The notes: generated by a model not told the origin, from the sequence alone. 57,523 nucleotides of DNA from Mycolicibacter longobardus (GCF_002102265.1 NZ_LQPG01000056.1:1-57523); one strand, 5' to 3'; shown: positions 7,620 to 16,448, numbered from the stretch's first letter. Numbers and translations are program-made.

Positions 7620-8906
7620 ATGGCTGCTGACCTCGTACCGATCCGCCTCGCGGTGACCGCTGGTGACCGCTACACCCTGTGGGCGCCCAGCTGGCGCGAC
7701 TCCGGTGACGAGTGGCAGGCGTTTTTGGGCAAGGACGAAGACCTCTACGCCTTCGCCACCGCAGCCGATCTGGTGGCCTTCGTGCGGACCAACACCGACA
7801 ACGACCTGGCCGATCACCCGAGCTGGCAGAAGCTGGTCGAGGCCAACGCCCACAAGCTCGAGCCGCGCCGCAGCCACCAGTACGACCTGATCGCGGTCGA
7901 GGAACTGCTGACCCAGAAGCCGACCAAGCAGTCCGTCCGGTCGCTGGCCGAAGCGATGGAGGTCGTCTCGGCGATCGGCTCGGTGTGCGACCTACCTGCG
8001 GTGACGAAGTTCTTCAACGGCAACCCCAACCTGGGGTGGCTGGCCGGCGGGGTCGACAACTTCACCGGCCGGGCCGGCCGCAAGCGGTGGGACACCATCG
8101 CCGAGATCATCGGCCGCAGCTGGGGCAACGTGTTGACCGCGGTCGAAGAGGTCATCACCACCCCCGACGTCGACGCCGCCGCGGTATCTCGGGCGGCCGA
8201 TGAGCTGGCCCAGGACCCGCCGGCCGAACCGGAGGAGACCGAAGCATCCGACGCCGCCGCCGACCCCGAAGCCGCCGACGCGAACGACACCGGCGACGAC
8301 GAAACGGCCGCCGCCGCGGGTGAGCGGGCCGCGGGTGACCGGGTGGTTCTCGGCAGCGATGCGGACTTCTGGACCAAAGTCGGTATCGACCCGATCCGGG
8401 TCATCACCGACAACGGCACCTACTTCACGCTGCGCTGCTACCTCGGCGACGCGCCGGTGTTCCTGGGCCGCAACGGCCGGATCAGTGTGTTCGGTTCCGA
8501 ACGCGCCCTGGCCCGCTACCTGGCCGACGAGCACGACCACGACCTGTCGGACCTGAGCACCTACGACGACATCCGGACCGCCGCCAACGACGGCTCACTG
8601 TCGATCGACATCACCGACGACAACGTCTATGTGCTGTCCGGGATGGTCGACGACCTCACCGACGGGCCCGACGCGGTGGACCGCGAGCAGCTCGAGCTGG
8701 CCGTCGAGTTCCTGCAGGATGTGGGCACCTACGCCGAGGACGGCGTGGTCGCCGAGACCCTCAAGCCGGACCGTCCGCTGGGCCGGATGGTGAGCTATGT
8801 GCTCGACCGGGAATCGGTCACCGAGCCGCAACGTCCGTTCGCTCCCGCGGTCAAGGAATGGGAACAGCTCGAGCAGTTCGTGCAGTTGCGGCTGCGGCGC
8901 GAGTAA
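7620..8906 (+). CDS. Conserved mycobacterial protein, Rv3311-like
   Basis: A 428-residue soluble protein of unknown function, conserved in mycobacteria at this position (Rv3311). It begins MAADLVPIRLAV and has two related alpha/beta-looking halves: residues about 1-190 and 250-428, each with a phrase such as FLGKDEDLYAFATAADLVAFVR or FLGRNGRISVFGSERALARYL. They are joined by an acidic, Ala/Glu/Asp-rich linker (about 205-245) likely to be disordered. This internal resemblance suggests an old duplication. No catalytic motif, signal peptide or membrane segment is visible. The frame is open upstream to 7575, but 7620 matches the conserved N-terminus and a leaderless promoter. A strong hairpin follows the stop. 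Confidence 0.75.
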   Translation: MAADLVPIRLAVTAGDRYTLWAPSWRDSGDEWQAFLGKDEDLYAFATAADLVAFVRTNTDNDLADHPSWQKLVEANAHKLEPRRSHQYDLIAVEELLTQKPTKQSVRSLAEAMEVVSAIGSVCDLPAVTKFFNGNPNLGWLAGGVDNFTGRAGRKRWDTIAEIIGRSWGNVLTAVEEVITTPDVDAAAVSRAADELAQDPPAEPEETEASDAAADPEAADANDTGDDETAAAAGERAAGDRVVLGSDADFWTKVGIDPIRVITDNGTYFTLRCYLGDAPVFLGRNGRISVFGSERALARYLADEHDHDLSDLSTYDDIRTAANDGSLSIDITDDNVYVLSGMVDDLTDGPDAVDREQLELAVEFLQDVGTYAEDGVVAETLKPDRPLGRMVSYVLDRESVTEPQRPFAPAVKEWEQLEQFVQLRLRRE

Positions 8907-8927
8907 CGCTTTCTCAGTCGGGCTCGA

Positions 8928-8952
8928 CTGCGCGGCCGGTCAGGCCGCGCAG
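8928..8952 (+). terminator. Stem-loop after the Rv3311-like gene
   Basis: Perfect 10-base arms (ctgcgcggcc / ggccgcgcag) with a 5-base loop lie 21 bp after the stop at 8906. There is no U tract. A mycobacterial-type terminator is the likely role. Confidence 0.55.
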
Positions 8953-9044
8953 GGCGTCTTGCAGGTCGGCGGGTGGTGCGCTGCGGAAATTCACCGGAAT
9001 TGCGGCGGCTATTTGCCCGATTTCATTGCCGAGTGGTCATATCC

Positions 9045-9075
9045 CCGATAACATCTGGCCCGATAACATCTGGCC
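9045..9075 (+). repeat. Tandem 15-bp direct repeat in the lipoprotein promoter region
   Basis: The 16-base string ccgataacatctggcc occurs twice at a 15-base period (9045-9060 and 9060-9075), about 45 bp before the lipoprotein start. Each copy holds TAACAT, a possible -10 (TAnnnT). The duplication may double a promoter element or a regulator half-site. Confidence 0.6.
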
Positions 9076-9120
9076 GGGCCGTGTGGTTTGCGGGGCCCTT
9101 CCAATTCGAAAGGACTACAC

Positions 9121-9684
9121 ATGCGCAAGGCAACGCAACGAGCCGCAGCAGTATCCGCCGCAGTTTTGGGGGTTGCGCTGATCGGCACGGGTTGCAGCAC
9201 CACCAAGGAGAAGACCAGCGAGGCTTTGAGTTCGGCCAGCTCGGTTGCGTCCTCGGCCAGCTCGGTGATCTCTTCCGCAGTCACCTCCCCCACCGAGGAA
9301 AGCGCGGCCGCCAGCTCCACGGTGATCACCGGCGCCGACGGCAAGGAGTACACCGTCTCCGGTCCGATCCTGGCCAAGCTCGACTCCCTGGACGCGGCCG
9401 CCAAGCAGGACCTGGGCGAGCCCATCGCCGCCGAGCAGAAGAACCCCGACGGCGGCATCTACCAGCAGTTCGACGGCGGCGTGATCGTTCACACCACCCG
9501 TTCGTACGTGGTGTGGGGCAAGATCCGCGACAAGTGGAACGAGCTGGGCGGTTCGCAGGGCAAGCTGGGCTACCCGACCAGCGACGAGACCACCAACGCT
9601 GACGGTGCCAAGCAGAGCACCTTCGAGCACGGTGTCGTCACCTGGAAGACCGGCGACGCAGAGGCCACTGTCGCCGAGCACTGA
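9121..9684 (+). CDS. LGFP-repeat lipoprotein
   Basis: A 187-residue exported lipoprotein. Residues 1-24 form a signal peptide with lipidation Cys25 (ALIGTGC; the -3 residue is Gly, slightly atypical). A Ser/Ala/Thr-rich low-complexity linker (about 27-70) would reach through the periplasm. The C-terminal part carries LGFP-type repeats: QQFDGGVIVHT...VVWGKIRDKW, then LGGSQGKLGYPTSDE and FEHGVVTW. LGFP modules are associated with mycolate/cell-wall binding in Corynebacteriales. Start is the ATG at 9121, after a GAAAGGA Shine-Dalgarno; an upstream ATG at 9088 is rejected because it would spoil the signal peptide. A strong terminator follows, so it appears monocistronic. Function is inferred as cell-envelope anchoring or organisation. 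Confidence 0.82.
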   Translation: MRKATQRAAAVSAAVLGVALIGTGCSTTKEKTSEALSSASSVASSASSVISSAVTSPTEESAAASSTVITGADGKEYTVSGPILAKLDSLDAAAKQDLGEPIAAEQKNPDGGIYQQFDGGVIVHTTRSYVVWGKIRDKWNELGGSQGKLGYPTSDETTNADGAKQSTFEHGVVTWKTGDAEATVAEH

Positions 9685-9693
9685 TCTCGCATC

Positions 9694-9731
9694 GAAGGCC
9701 GGGCAATCGCAACCGCGATTGTCCGGCCTTC
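9694..9731. terminator. Strong bidirectional stem-loop terminator between the lipoprotein gene and add
   Basis: Arms 9694-9710 and 9715-9731 pair over 17 positions with a single mismatch (G-U in one direction) around the loop aacc. It sits 10 bp after the lipoprotein stop and about 60 bp after the convergent add stop, so it can serve both genes. Confidence 0.75.
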
Positions 9732-9791
9732 GCCGTTTCGCCCGGGCCGTTTCGGGCAGCCTCGCGGGCCCGCGGGCTGCAGCCAACACGG

Positions 9792-10880
9792 TCAGCCGAT
9801 CAGGGCCGCGTATTGCGGCTTGATCACTTCCTCGATGATCTCGACCCGCTGGTCGAACGGGATGAACGCCGACTTCATCGCGTTCACCGTGAACCGCTGC
9901 AGATCGGCCCAGCCGTAGCCGAACGTCTCGGCCAGCACCAACATCTCCTTGCTCATGGTGGTGTCGCTCATCAGCCGGTTGTCGGTGTTTACCGTCACCC
10001 GCAGGCGGGCGCGGGCCAACAGGTCGAACGGGTGCTCGGCGATGCTGCCGACCGCGCCGGTCTGCACATTGGAGCTCGGGCACAACTCCAGCGGAACCCG
10101 CTTGTCCCGCAGGATCGCCGCCAGCCTCCCCAGCCGCACCTTCCCGTCGTCGTCGACGGTGATGTCGTCGGTGATCCGCACCCCGTGCCCCAGCCGGTCC
10201 GCGCCGCAGAAGGCTATCGCCTCGTGAATGGAGGGCAGCCCGAACGCCTCGCCGGCGTGGATGGTGAAGCGGGCGTTGTGGTCACGCATGTACTCGAACG
10301 CGTCCAGGTGCCGGCTCGGCGGGTAACCGGCCTCGGCGCCGGCGATGTCGAACCCGACCACGCCGTTGTCGCGGAACCGGATGGCCAGCTCCGCGATCTC
10401 CCGCGACAGCGCCGCGTGACGCATCGCGGTGACCAGGCAGCGCACCGTGATCTCCCGGCCGGCCGCGGCGGCGTCGCGCTCCCCCTGCGCGAATCCGGCC
10501 AGCACCGCTTCGGTCACCTCGTCGAATGACAGCCCGCCCTCGATGTGCAGTTCCGGCGCGAAGCGCACCTCGGCGTAGACGACCGAGTCGGCGGCCAGAT
10601 CCTCGACGCATTCCCGCGCGACGCGGTGCAGCGCCTCGGGGGTCTGCATCACCGCCACGGTGTGGCTGAACGGTTCCAGATAGCGCTCCAGCGAACCGCT
10701 GTGCGAGCGGGTGCGAAACCAGGTCGCCAGCTCGTCGGGGTCGGCGGTCGGCAGCCCGTCGTAGCCGACCTGCCCGGCGATGTCCACCACGGTGGCCGGG
10801 CGCAGGCCACCGTCCAGGTGGTCGTGCAGCAGGGCCTTGGGGACCTGCCGGATCGCGTCCAGGCTCAGCGAAGTGGTCAT
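9792..10880 (-). CDS. add: Adenosine deaminase
   Basis: A 362-residue cytoplasmic zinc hydrolase that deaminates adenosine and deoxyadenosine to inosine forms, counterpart of Rv3313c (365 residues). Family motifs appear in order: LLHDHLDGGLRP (zinc His pair), FTIHAGEAFG (HAGE, catalytic Glu), RLGHGVRI (catalytic His), LELCPSSNVQTGA and VTVNTDNRLMSD (zinc Asp). It is the third gene of the cdd-deoA-add run, starting 7 bp after deoA. Its product inosine is a substrate for DeoD in the same window. Confidence 0.95.
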   Translation of the reverse strand: MTTSLSLDAIRQVPKALLHDHLDGGLRPATVVDIAGQVGYDGLPTADPDELATWFRTRSHSGSLERYLEPFSHTVAVMQTPEALHRVARECVEDLAADSVVYAEVRFAPELHIEGGLSFDEVTEAVLAGFAQGERDAAAAGREITVRCLVTAMRHAALSREIAELAIRFRDNGVVGFDIAGAEAGYPPSRHLDAFEYMRDHNARFTIHAGEAFGLPSIHEAIAFCGADRLGHGVRITDDITVDDDGKVRLGRLAAILRDKRVPLELCPSSNVQTGAVGSIAEHPFDLLARARLRVTVNTDNRLMSDTTMSKEMLVLAETFGYGWADLQRFTVNAMKSAFIPFDQRVEIIEEVIKPQYAALIG

Positions 10881-10887
10881 GGCTTCA

Positions 10888-12198
10888 TCATGGGGTCGTT
10901 TCGAGGATCAGGGGGCGCGGGACCGGCGGTGTGTCGCCGTCACCCAGGAGGCGGTAGCCGCCGTCCAGCTCGGCGCACGCCGGTCCGAACCGTTCGCGGG
11001 TGTCGGTGTAGAGCGTGAACAGGGTTTCACCGGCCGCCACCGGCTCACCGGGCCGCCGGTGGATCCGTACCCCGGCCGCGTGCTGCACCGGTTCACCCGG
11101 CCTGGACCGGCCCGCACCGAGCCGCCACGCCGCCCTGGCCACCGCCATCGCATCGATGTCACCCATGATGCCTCCCCGATCGGCGGTGACGGTCTCGGCG
11201 CAGGCCGCCACCGGCAGCGGCACGCCCAGATCGCCGCCCTGGGCGGCGACCAGTGCGGTGAAACGGTCCATCGCGGTGCCGTCGGATAAGGTCGCCACCG
11301 GATCACGCTTGTCCAACCCGGCCAGCGTCAGCATCTCCTGCGCCAGCCGCACCGTCAGCGCCACCACATCGGCCGGCCCACCCCCGGCCAAGACCTCAAG
11401 GGCCTCGGCGACCTCGATCGCGTTGCCGACCGCGCATCCCAGCGGGGTGTTCATGTCGGTGAGCAGTGCGCGGGTCCGGACCCCGTGCGCCGCGCCCAGC
11501 CCGACCATGATCTCGGCCAGCTCCCTGGCCTGCGGCGCGGACTTCATGAACGCGCCGGATCCGACCTTGACGTCCAGGACCAGGGCTCCGGCGCCTTCGG
11601 CGAGTTTCTTGCTCATCACCGAGCTGGCGATCAACGGCAGCGACTCCACGGTGCTGGTGATGTCGCGCAGCGCATACAGCTTGGCGTCGGCGGGCGCCAG
11701 GGCACCAGCGGCGAAGATCGCCGCTCCGACGCCGACCAACTGCTCACGCAGCCGCGCCGTGGACAGCGTCGCGTCGAAGCCCGCGATCGACTCCAGCTTG
11801 TCCAGAGTTCCGCCGGTGTGGCCCAGGCCGCGGCCCGAGGCGCTCGGCACCGCGGCACCGCAGGCGGCCACCACGGCGACCAGCGGCAGGGTGATCTTGT
11901 CGCCCACCCCGCCGGTGGAGTGCTTGTCCACGGTGCTCAGCCGCCGGCCGTTGCGCCGCAGGTCGGAAAAGTCCATCCGCTCCCCCGAGGCGATCATCGC
12001 CGCGGTCCAGCGCACGGTTTCCTCCGCGTCCATCCCGCGCAGGTAGATCGCCATCAGCAACGCCGCCATCTGCTCTTCGGCTACGGCGCCGCGCGTGTAG
12101 CCGTCGATCAGCCAGTCGATCGCGGCGTCGGGAAGCCGGTGGCCGTCGCGCTTGGCCGCGATCAGCGTCGGCGCGTCGAAGGGCGGCAGGGTGCTCAT
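10888..12198 (-). CDS. deoA: Thymidine phosphorylase
   Basis: A 436-residue pyrimidine-nucleoside phosphorylase releasing thymine or uracil and deoxyribose-1-phosphate, counterpart of Rv3314c. Diagnostic features are the N-terminal helical domain (FDAPTLIAAKRDG, AEEQMAALLMAIYLRGM), the phosphate-binding DKHSTGGVGDK, the signature region PSASGRGLGHTGGTLDKLESI, and KVGSGAFMKS. The frame is open to 12420, but the extension is only the antisense of cdd. The ATG at 12198 overlaps the cdd stop by four bases, a usual translational-coupling arrangement, and gives the family N-terminus. Confidence 0.95.
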   Translation of the reverse strand: MSTLPPFDAPTLIAAKRDGHRLPDAAIDWLIDGYTRGAVAEEQMAALLMAIYLRGMDAEETVRWTAAMIASGERMDFSDLRRNGRRLSTVDKHSTGGVGDKITLPLVAVVAACGAAVPSASGRGLGHTGGTLDKLESIAGFDATLSTARLREQLVGVGAAIFAAGALAPADAKLYALRDITSTVESLPLIASSVMSKKLAEGAGALVLDVKVGSGAFMKSAPQARELAEIMVGLGAAHGVRTRALLTDMNTPLGCAVGNAIEVAEALEVLAGGGPADVVALTVRLAQEMLTLAGLDKRDPVATLSDGTAMDRFTALVAAQGGDLGVPLPVAACAETVTADRGGIMGDIDAMAVARAAWRLGAGRSRPGEPVQHAAGVRIHRRPGEPVAAGETLFTLYTDTRERFGPACAELDGGYRLLGDGDTPPVPRPLILETTP

Positions 12199-12587
12199 GG
12201 CAGCGCATCGGGTCCGAAGGCATCCGGCAGCAGCTCGCCCAGCCTCCGCGCACCGGCCGGATGGTCGACGAGCAACTCGGGACCGCCGTGTTCCAGCAGC
12301 ACCTGGCGGCACCGGCCGCACGGCATCAGCAGGACTCCGTCGGCGTTGCTGCAGGACAGCGCCACCAATCGGCCGCCACCGGAGCCGTAGAGCCCGCAGA
12401 CCACCGCACACTCGGCGCACAGGCTCAGGCCATATGAGACATTTTCCACATTGCAGCCGGCCACGACCCGCCCGTCATCGGTCAGCCCGGCGGCACCGAC
12501 CCGCAGCCCCGAATACGGCGCGTAGGCGTTGGCGGCCACAGAAATTGCCTTGCGCCGCAACAGATCCCATTGGATTTCGTCGGACAT
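12195..12587 (-). CDS. cdd: Cytidine deaminase
   Basis: A 130-residue zinc enzyme deaminating cytidine/deoxycytidine, counterpart of Rv3315c. It shows YAPYSGLRVGAA, GCNVENVSYGLSLCAECAVV (catalytic CAE motif) and MPCGRCRQVL (second zinc Cys pair). The frame continues to 12626, but the ATG at 12587 (MSDEIQWDLLR) matches the homolog N-terminus. It is the first gene of the cdd-deoA-add salvage operon, divergent from sdhC with a 241-bp gap (12588-12828). In that gap a TTGACA at 12747 is visible but no convincing matched -10. Confidence 0.93.
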   Translation of the reverse strand: MSDEIQWDLLRRKAISVAANAYAPYSGLRVGAAGLTDDGRVVAGCNVENVSYGLSLCAECAVVCGLYGSGGGRLVALSCSNADGVLLMPCGRCRQVLLEHGGPELLVDHPAGARRLGELLPDAFGPDALP

Positions 12588-12828
12588 TTCAGCGGATCCC
12601 CCATCGATCTGAGCGCACCGCATCACCTCGCCAACCCGTCGTTCCGAACGAAAATCAGCGTAGACGGCGCCTGATCTTACCCGTCGGTAACTTCCGCGTG
12701 GTCGTTTCGACCCTGTGGATGGGTTTAGAGTCCAAGCCGAGGTTTATTGACAGCGATGGCGTTGCGGAGCGAACGCACGCGCGGCAGAGCCGGGCGTAGC
12801 GGGCCGCTGCAGATAATTGGAGGCGCTG

Positions 12829-13245
12829 ATGACGGCGACATCCGCCGATACAGCGACGCCGGGGACGCGACTCCGGCGACAGAGTCTGTACAAGGGTGAC
12901 CCCGGAATGTGGGCGTTCGCGCTGCACCGGATCACCGGTGCGACCATCTTCTTCTTCCTGTTCGTACACGTGCTGGACACGGCCCTGGTGCGGGTCAGCC
13001 CGCAGGCCTACACCGAGGTGATCGCGACCTACAAGACGCCGCTCGTCGGCCTGATGGAGCTGGGCCTGGTGGCCGCGGTGCTGTTCCACGGCCTCAACGG
13101 TGTCCGGCTGATCCTGATCGACTTCTGGTGGCAGGGCTGCCGGTGGCAGCGCCAGATGCTGGTGGCGGTCGGCGCCATCTGGCTTGTGGTGATGGTCCCG
13201 GTGGTGGTACGGATCGGCATGCACATGGCGGAGCGGTTCCTATGA
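12829..13245 (+). CDS. sdhC: Succinate dehydrogenase cytochrome b556 subunit
   Basis: A 138-residue membrane anchor of complex II with three transmembrane helices. The family heme region is visible: SLYKGDPGMWAFALHRITG (quinone-site Ser/Arg), FVHVLD (heme His) and LFHGLNGVRLILIDF in the second to third helix. The start is the ATG at 12829, five bases after GGAGG; an in-frame ATG at 12817 lies upstream of this Shine-Dalgarno and is rejected. The M. tuberculosis version (Rv3316) is shorter at the N-terminus. It opens the sdhCDAB operon. Confidence 0.92.
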   Translation: MTATSADTATPGTRLRRQSLYKGDPGMWAFALHRITGATIFFFLFVHVLDTALVRVSPQAYTEVIATYKTPLVGLMELGLVAAVLFHGLNGVRLILIDFWWQGCRWQRQMLVAVGAIWLVVMVPVVVRIGMHMAERFL

Positions 13246-13709
13246 GCACACTCGACCTGCAAAACAGCAGGGGCCCGGTGGCCCCGGTTCTCGGGGCCGA
13301 CCGCGACCGTCCGGCCAGCCTCGGCGACCCGCGCGCGCCGCGTCGGTCCAACGGGATGCCCAACTTCGAGAAGTACACCTGGCTGTTCATGCGGTTCTCC
13401 GGCGCCGTCCTGATCTTCCTGGTGCTCGGGCACCTGTTCGTCATGCTGATGTGGCAGAACGGCGTCTACCGGATCGACTTCAACTACGTCGCGGAACGCT
13501 GGCACTCACCGTTCTGGCAGATCTGGGATCTGAGCCTGCTGTGGCTGGCCGAACTGCACGGCGGCAACGGCCTGCGCACGATCATCGGCGACTACACCCG
13601 CAGCTCGCGGAGCCGGTTCTGGCTGATGACGCTGCTGGCGGTGTCGATCATCTTCACGCTGGCACTGGGCAGCTACGTGCTGCTGAGCTTCGACGCGAAC
13701 ATTTCTTGA
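13242..13709 (+). CDS. sdhD: Succinate dehydrogenase membrane anchor subunit
   Basis: A 155-residue second membrane anchor of complex II. A soluble N-terminal stretch of about 45 residues precedes three hydrophobic helices starting at YTWLFMRFSG, with the heme-ligand type histidine in LVLGHLFVML and the ELHGGNGLRTIIGDY loop typical of SdhD. Its ATG overlaps the sdhC stop by four bases (ATGA), so translation is probably coupled. sdhA follows after 34 bp. Confidence 0.92.
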   Translation: MSTLDLQNSRGPVAPVLGADRDRPASLGDPRAPRRSNGMPNFEKYTWLFMRFSGAVLIFLVLGHLFVMLMWQNGVYRIDFNYVAERWHSPFWQIWDLSLLWLAELHGGNGLRTIIGDYTRSSRSRFWLMTLLAVSIIFTLALGSYVLLSFDANIS

Positions 13710-13743
13710 CGACGGATTTCGGTAGCGAACGGGTGATATCGCG

Positions 13744-15498
13744 GTGATTCAAGAACATCGATACGACGTGGTGATCGTCGGTGCCGGCGGCGCCGGGATG
13801 CGGGCGGCCGTCGAGGCGGCGCCGCGGGCCCGTACCGCGGTGCTGACCAAGCTCTACCCCACGCGCAGTCACACCGGCGCAGCCCAGGGCGGCATGTGCG
13901 CCGCGCTGGCCAACGTCGAGGACGACAACTGGGAGTGGCACACCTTCGACACCGTCAAGGGCGGTGACTACCTGGCCGACCAGGACGCGGTGGAGATCAT
14001 GGCCAAGGAGGCCATCGACGCGGTGCTGGACCTGGAGAACATGGGCATGCCGTTCAACCGCACGCCCGAAGGCCGGATCGATCAGCGCCGGTTCGGCGGT
14101 CACACCCGCGACCACGGCAAGGCCCCGGTGCGCCGCGCGTGCTACGCCGCCGACCGCACCGGCCACATGATCCTGCAGACCCTCTACCAGAACTGCGTCA
14201 AGCACGGCGTGGAGTTCTTCAACGAGTTCTACGTGCTGGACCTGGCGCTCACCGAGACCCCCAGCGGTCCGGTGGCCACCGGCGTGGTGGCTTATGAGTT
14301 GGCGACAGGCGATATTCATGTCTTTCACGCCAAGGCGATCGTGCTGGCCACCGGCGGCTCCGGGCGGATGTACAAGACCACCTCCAACGCCCATACCCTG
14401 ACCGGTGACGGTATGGGCGTCGTGTTCCGCAAGGGACTCCCGCTGGAGGACATGGAGTTCCACCAGTTCCACCCGACGGGATTGGCCGGCCTGGGCATCC
14501 TGATTTCGGAGGCCGTCCGCGGCGAGGGCGGGCGGCTGCTCAACGCCGACGGTGAGCGGTTCATGGAGCGCTACGCCCCGACCATCGTCGATCTGGCCCC
14601 GCGCGACATCGTGGCCCGCTCGATGGTCCTCGAGGTGCTGGAGGGCCGCGGCGCCGGGCCCAACAAGGACTACGTCTACATCGACGTGCGCCACCTGGGC
14701 GAAGACGTGCTGGAGGCCAAGCTTCCCGACATCACCGAGTTCGCCCGCACCTACCTGGGCGTGGACCCGGTCAAGGAACTGGTGCCGGTGTACCCCCCCT
14801 GCCACTACGTGATGGGCGGTATCCCCACCACGGTCACCGGGCAGGTGTTGCGGGACAACACCAACACGGTTCCGGGCCTCTACGCCGCCGGCGAGTGCGC
14901 CTGCGTGTCGGTGCACGGCGCCAACCGGCTGGGCACCAACTCGCTGCTGGACATCAACGTGTTCGGCCGCCGGGCCGGTATCGCGGCCGCCGAGTACGCC
15001 GCCGGGCACGAGTTCGTCGAGCTGCCGGAGAACCCGGCGCAGGCCGTCGTCGACTGGGTCGCCAATATCCTCTCCGAGCACGGCAATGAGCGCGTCGCCG
15101 ACATCCGCGGCGCCCTGCAGCAGTCGATGGACAACAACGCCGCGGTGTTCCGCACCGAGAAGACCCTCAAGCAGGCGCTGAGCGACATCCACGCGCTGAA
15201 GGAGCGCTACGCCCGAATCACCGTGCACGACAAGGGCAAACGCTTCAACTCCGACCTGCTGGAGGCGATCGAGCTGGGCTTCCTGCTGGAGCTGGCCGAG
15301 GTCACCGTGCTGGGCGCGCTGAATCGCCAGGAGTCCCGCGGCGGGCACGCCCGCGAGGACTACCCCAACCGCGACGACGTCAACTACATGCGCCACACCA
15401 TGGCTTACAAGCAGGGACCCGACCTGATCGCCGACATCCGGCTGGACTACAAGCCGGTGGTGCAGACCCGCTACGAACCGAAGGAACGGAAGTACTGA
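13744..15498 (+). CDS. sdhA: Succinate dehydrogenase flavoprotein subunit
   Basis: A 584-residue catalytic FAD subunit oxidising succinate to fumarate on the cytoplasmic face of the membrane; very close to Rv3318 (590 residues). It shows the FAD-binding VVIVGAGGAGMRAAVEA, the flavinylation region TRSHTGAAQGGMCAAL, QFHPTG, RGEGGRLLN, the active-site Arg region RDIVARSMVLEV, YAAGECACVSVHGANRLGTNSL and the C-terminal RDDVNYMRHTM. Start is a GTG at 13744; no closer Shine-Dalgarno-supported ATG exists. It shares one base with sdhB (TGATG). Confidence 0.96.
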   Translation: MIQEHRYDVVIVGAGGAGMRAAVEAAPRARTAVLTKLYPTRSHTGAAQGGMCAALANVEDDNWEWHTFDTVKGGDYLADQDAVEIMAKEAIDAVLDLENMGMPFNRTPEGRIDQRRFGGHTRDHGKAPVRRACYAADRTGHMILQTLYQNCVKHGVEFFNEFYVLDLALTETPSGPVATGVVAYELATGDIHVFHAKAIVLATGGSGRMYKTTSNAHTLTGDGMGVVFRKGLPLEDMEFHQFHPTGLAGLGILISEAVRGEGGRLLNADGERFMERYAPTIVDLAPRDIVARSMVLEVLEGRGAGPNKDYVYIDVRHLGEDVLEAKLPDITEFARTYLGVDPVKELVPVYPPCHYVMGGIPTTVTGQVLRDNTNTVPGLYAAGECACVSVHGANRLGTNSLLDINVFGRRAGIAAAEYAAGHEFVELPENPAQAVVDWVANILSEHGNERVADIRGALQQSMDNNAAVFRTEKTLKQALSDIHALKERYARITVHDKGKRFNSDLLEAIELGFLLELAEVTVLGALNRQESRGGHAREDYPNRDDVNYMRHTMAYKQGPDLIADIRLDYKPVVQTRYEPKERKY

Positions 15499-16370
15499 TG
15501 TCCTCCTCAGCTGACTCCGGGTGCTGCTCGTCAGAGGGTGGATGCTGCTCGCCGGGGCCATCGACAAGCACGGCTGCGGCCGCGCTGGTCGACGCCGCAC
15601 CGGCCGGTGACCCGCCGCTGCCCCCGGTCCCCGAGGGCGCGCAGATGGTCACGCTCAAGATCGCCCGGTACAACCCGGAGAACCCCGACGCCTATGCGGC
15701 CACCGACGGCTGGCAGAGCTTCCGGGTGCCTGCCCTGCCCACCGACCGGTTGCTCAACCTGCTGATCTACGTCAAGAGCTATCTGGACGGCACGCTGACC
15801 TTCCGCCGGTCCTGTGCGCACGGCGTGTGCGGGTCCGACGGGGTGCGGGTCAACGGCAACAACAAGCTGGCCTGCAAGCTGCTGATGCGCGACATCCTGC
15901 CCAAGAAGCCGGGCAAGGAACTGACACTGACCATCGAGCCGCTGCGCGGGCTTCCGGTGGAAAAAGACCTCGTGGTCAACATGGAACCGTTCATGGACGC
16001 CTACAAGGCGATCAAGCCGTACCTGATCACCACCGGCAACCACCCCACCCGTGAGCGCATCCAGAGCCAGACCGACCGGCACCGCTACGACGACACCACC
16101 AAGTGCATTCTGTGCGCCATCTGCACCACCAGCTGCCCGGTGTACTGGAGTGAGGGTTCGTATTTCGGCCCGGCCGCGATCGTCAACGCCCACCGGTTCA
16201 TCTTCGACAGCCGCGACGAGGCGGCCGCCGAGCGTCTCGACATCCTCAACGAGGTCGACGGGGTGTGGCGCTGCCGCACCACGTTCAACTGCACGGATGC
16301 CTGCCCGCGCGGCATCGAGATCACCAAGGCGATCCAGGAGGTCAAGCGGGCGCTGATGTTCGCTCGCTGA
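15498..16370 (+). CDS. sdhB: Succinate dehydrogenase iron-sulfur subunit with Cys-rich N-terminal extension
   Basis: A 290-residue electron-transfer subunit. The [2Fe-2S] ligands lie in RRSCAHGVCGSD...LACK, and the [4Fe-4S]/[3Fe-4S] ligands in KCILCAICTTSCP and CTDACP. The core matches Rv3319, which is about 263 residues. This protein has roughly 27 extra N-terminal residues holding two Cys pairs (Cys9-10 and Cys16-17) in a Ser/Gly-rich context before PPLPPVPEGAQM. The start is fixed by the TGATG junction with sdhA. The only other in-frame ATG (MVTLKIARYN) would cut off the conserved proline-rich lead. The extra cysteines are unexpected in SdhB. Confidence 0.94.
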   Translation: MSSSADSGCCSSEGGCCSPGPSTSTAAAALVDAAPAGDPPLPPVPEGAQMVTLKIARYNPENPDAYAATDGWQSFRVPALPTDRLLNLLIYVKSYLDGTLTFRRSCAHGVCGSDGVRVNGNNKLACKLLMRDILPKKPGKELTLTIEPLRGLPVEKDLVVNMEPFMDAYKAIKPYLITTGNHPTRERIQSQTDRHRYDDTTKCILCAICTTSCPVYWSEGSYFGPAAIVNAHRFIFDSRDEAAAERLDILNEVDGVWRCRTTFNCTDACPRGIEITKAIQEVKRALMFAR

Positions 16371-16448
16371 TCTGCCTGCCCCCCATTGGGGCCAGCGTGC
16401 GTGTCTGCCCGCCGACACGCCGCGAGCCCGGCGTGATAGGACACTGAG

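Noticed and set aside
13654..15600. 648-residue minus-strand open frame across sdhA
   Set aside because: It is the antisense shadow of the strongly conserved sdhA gene; its composition (Val/Gly/His/Arg-rich, no motif) is typical of high-GC antisense frames.
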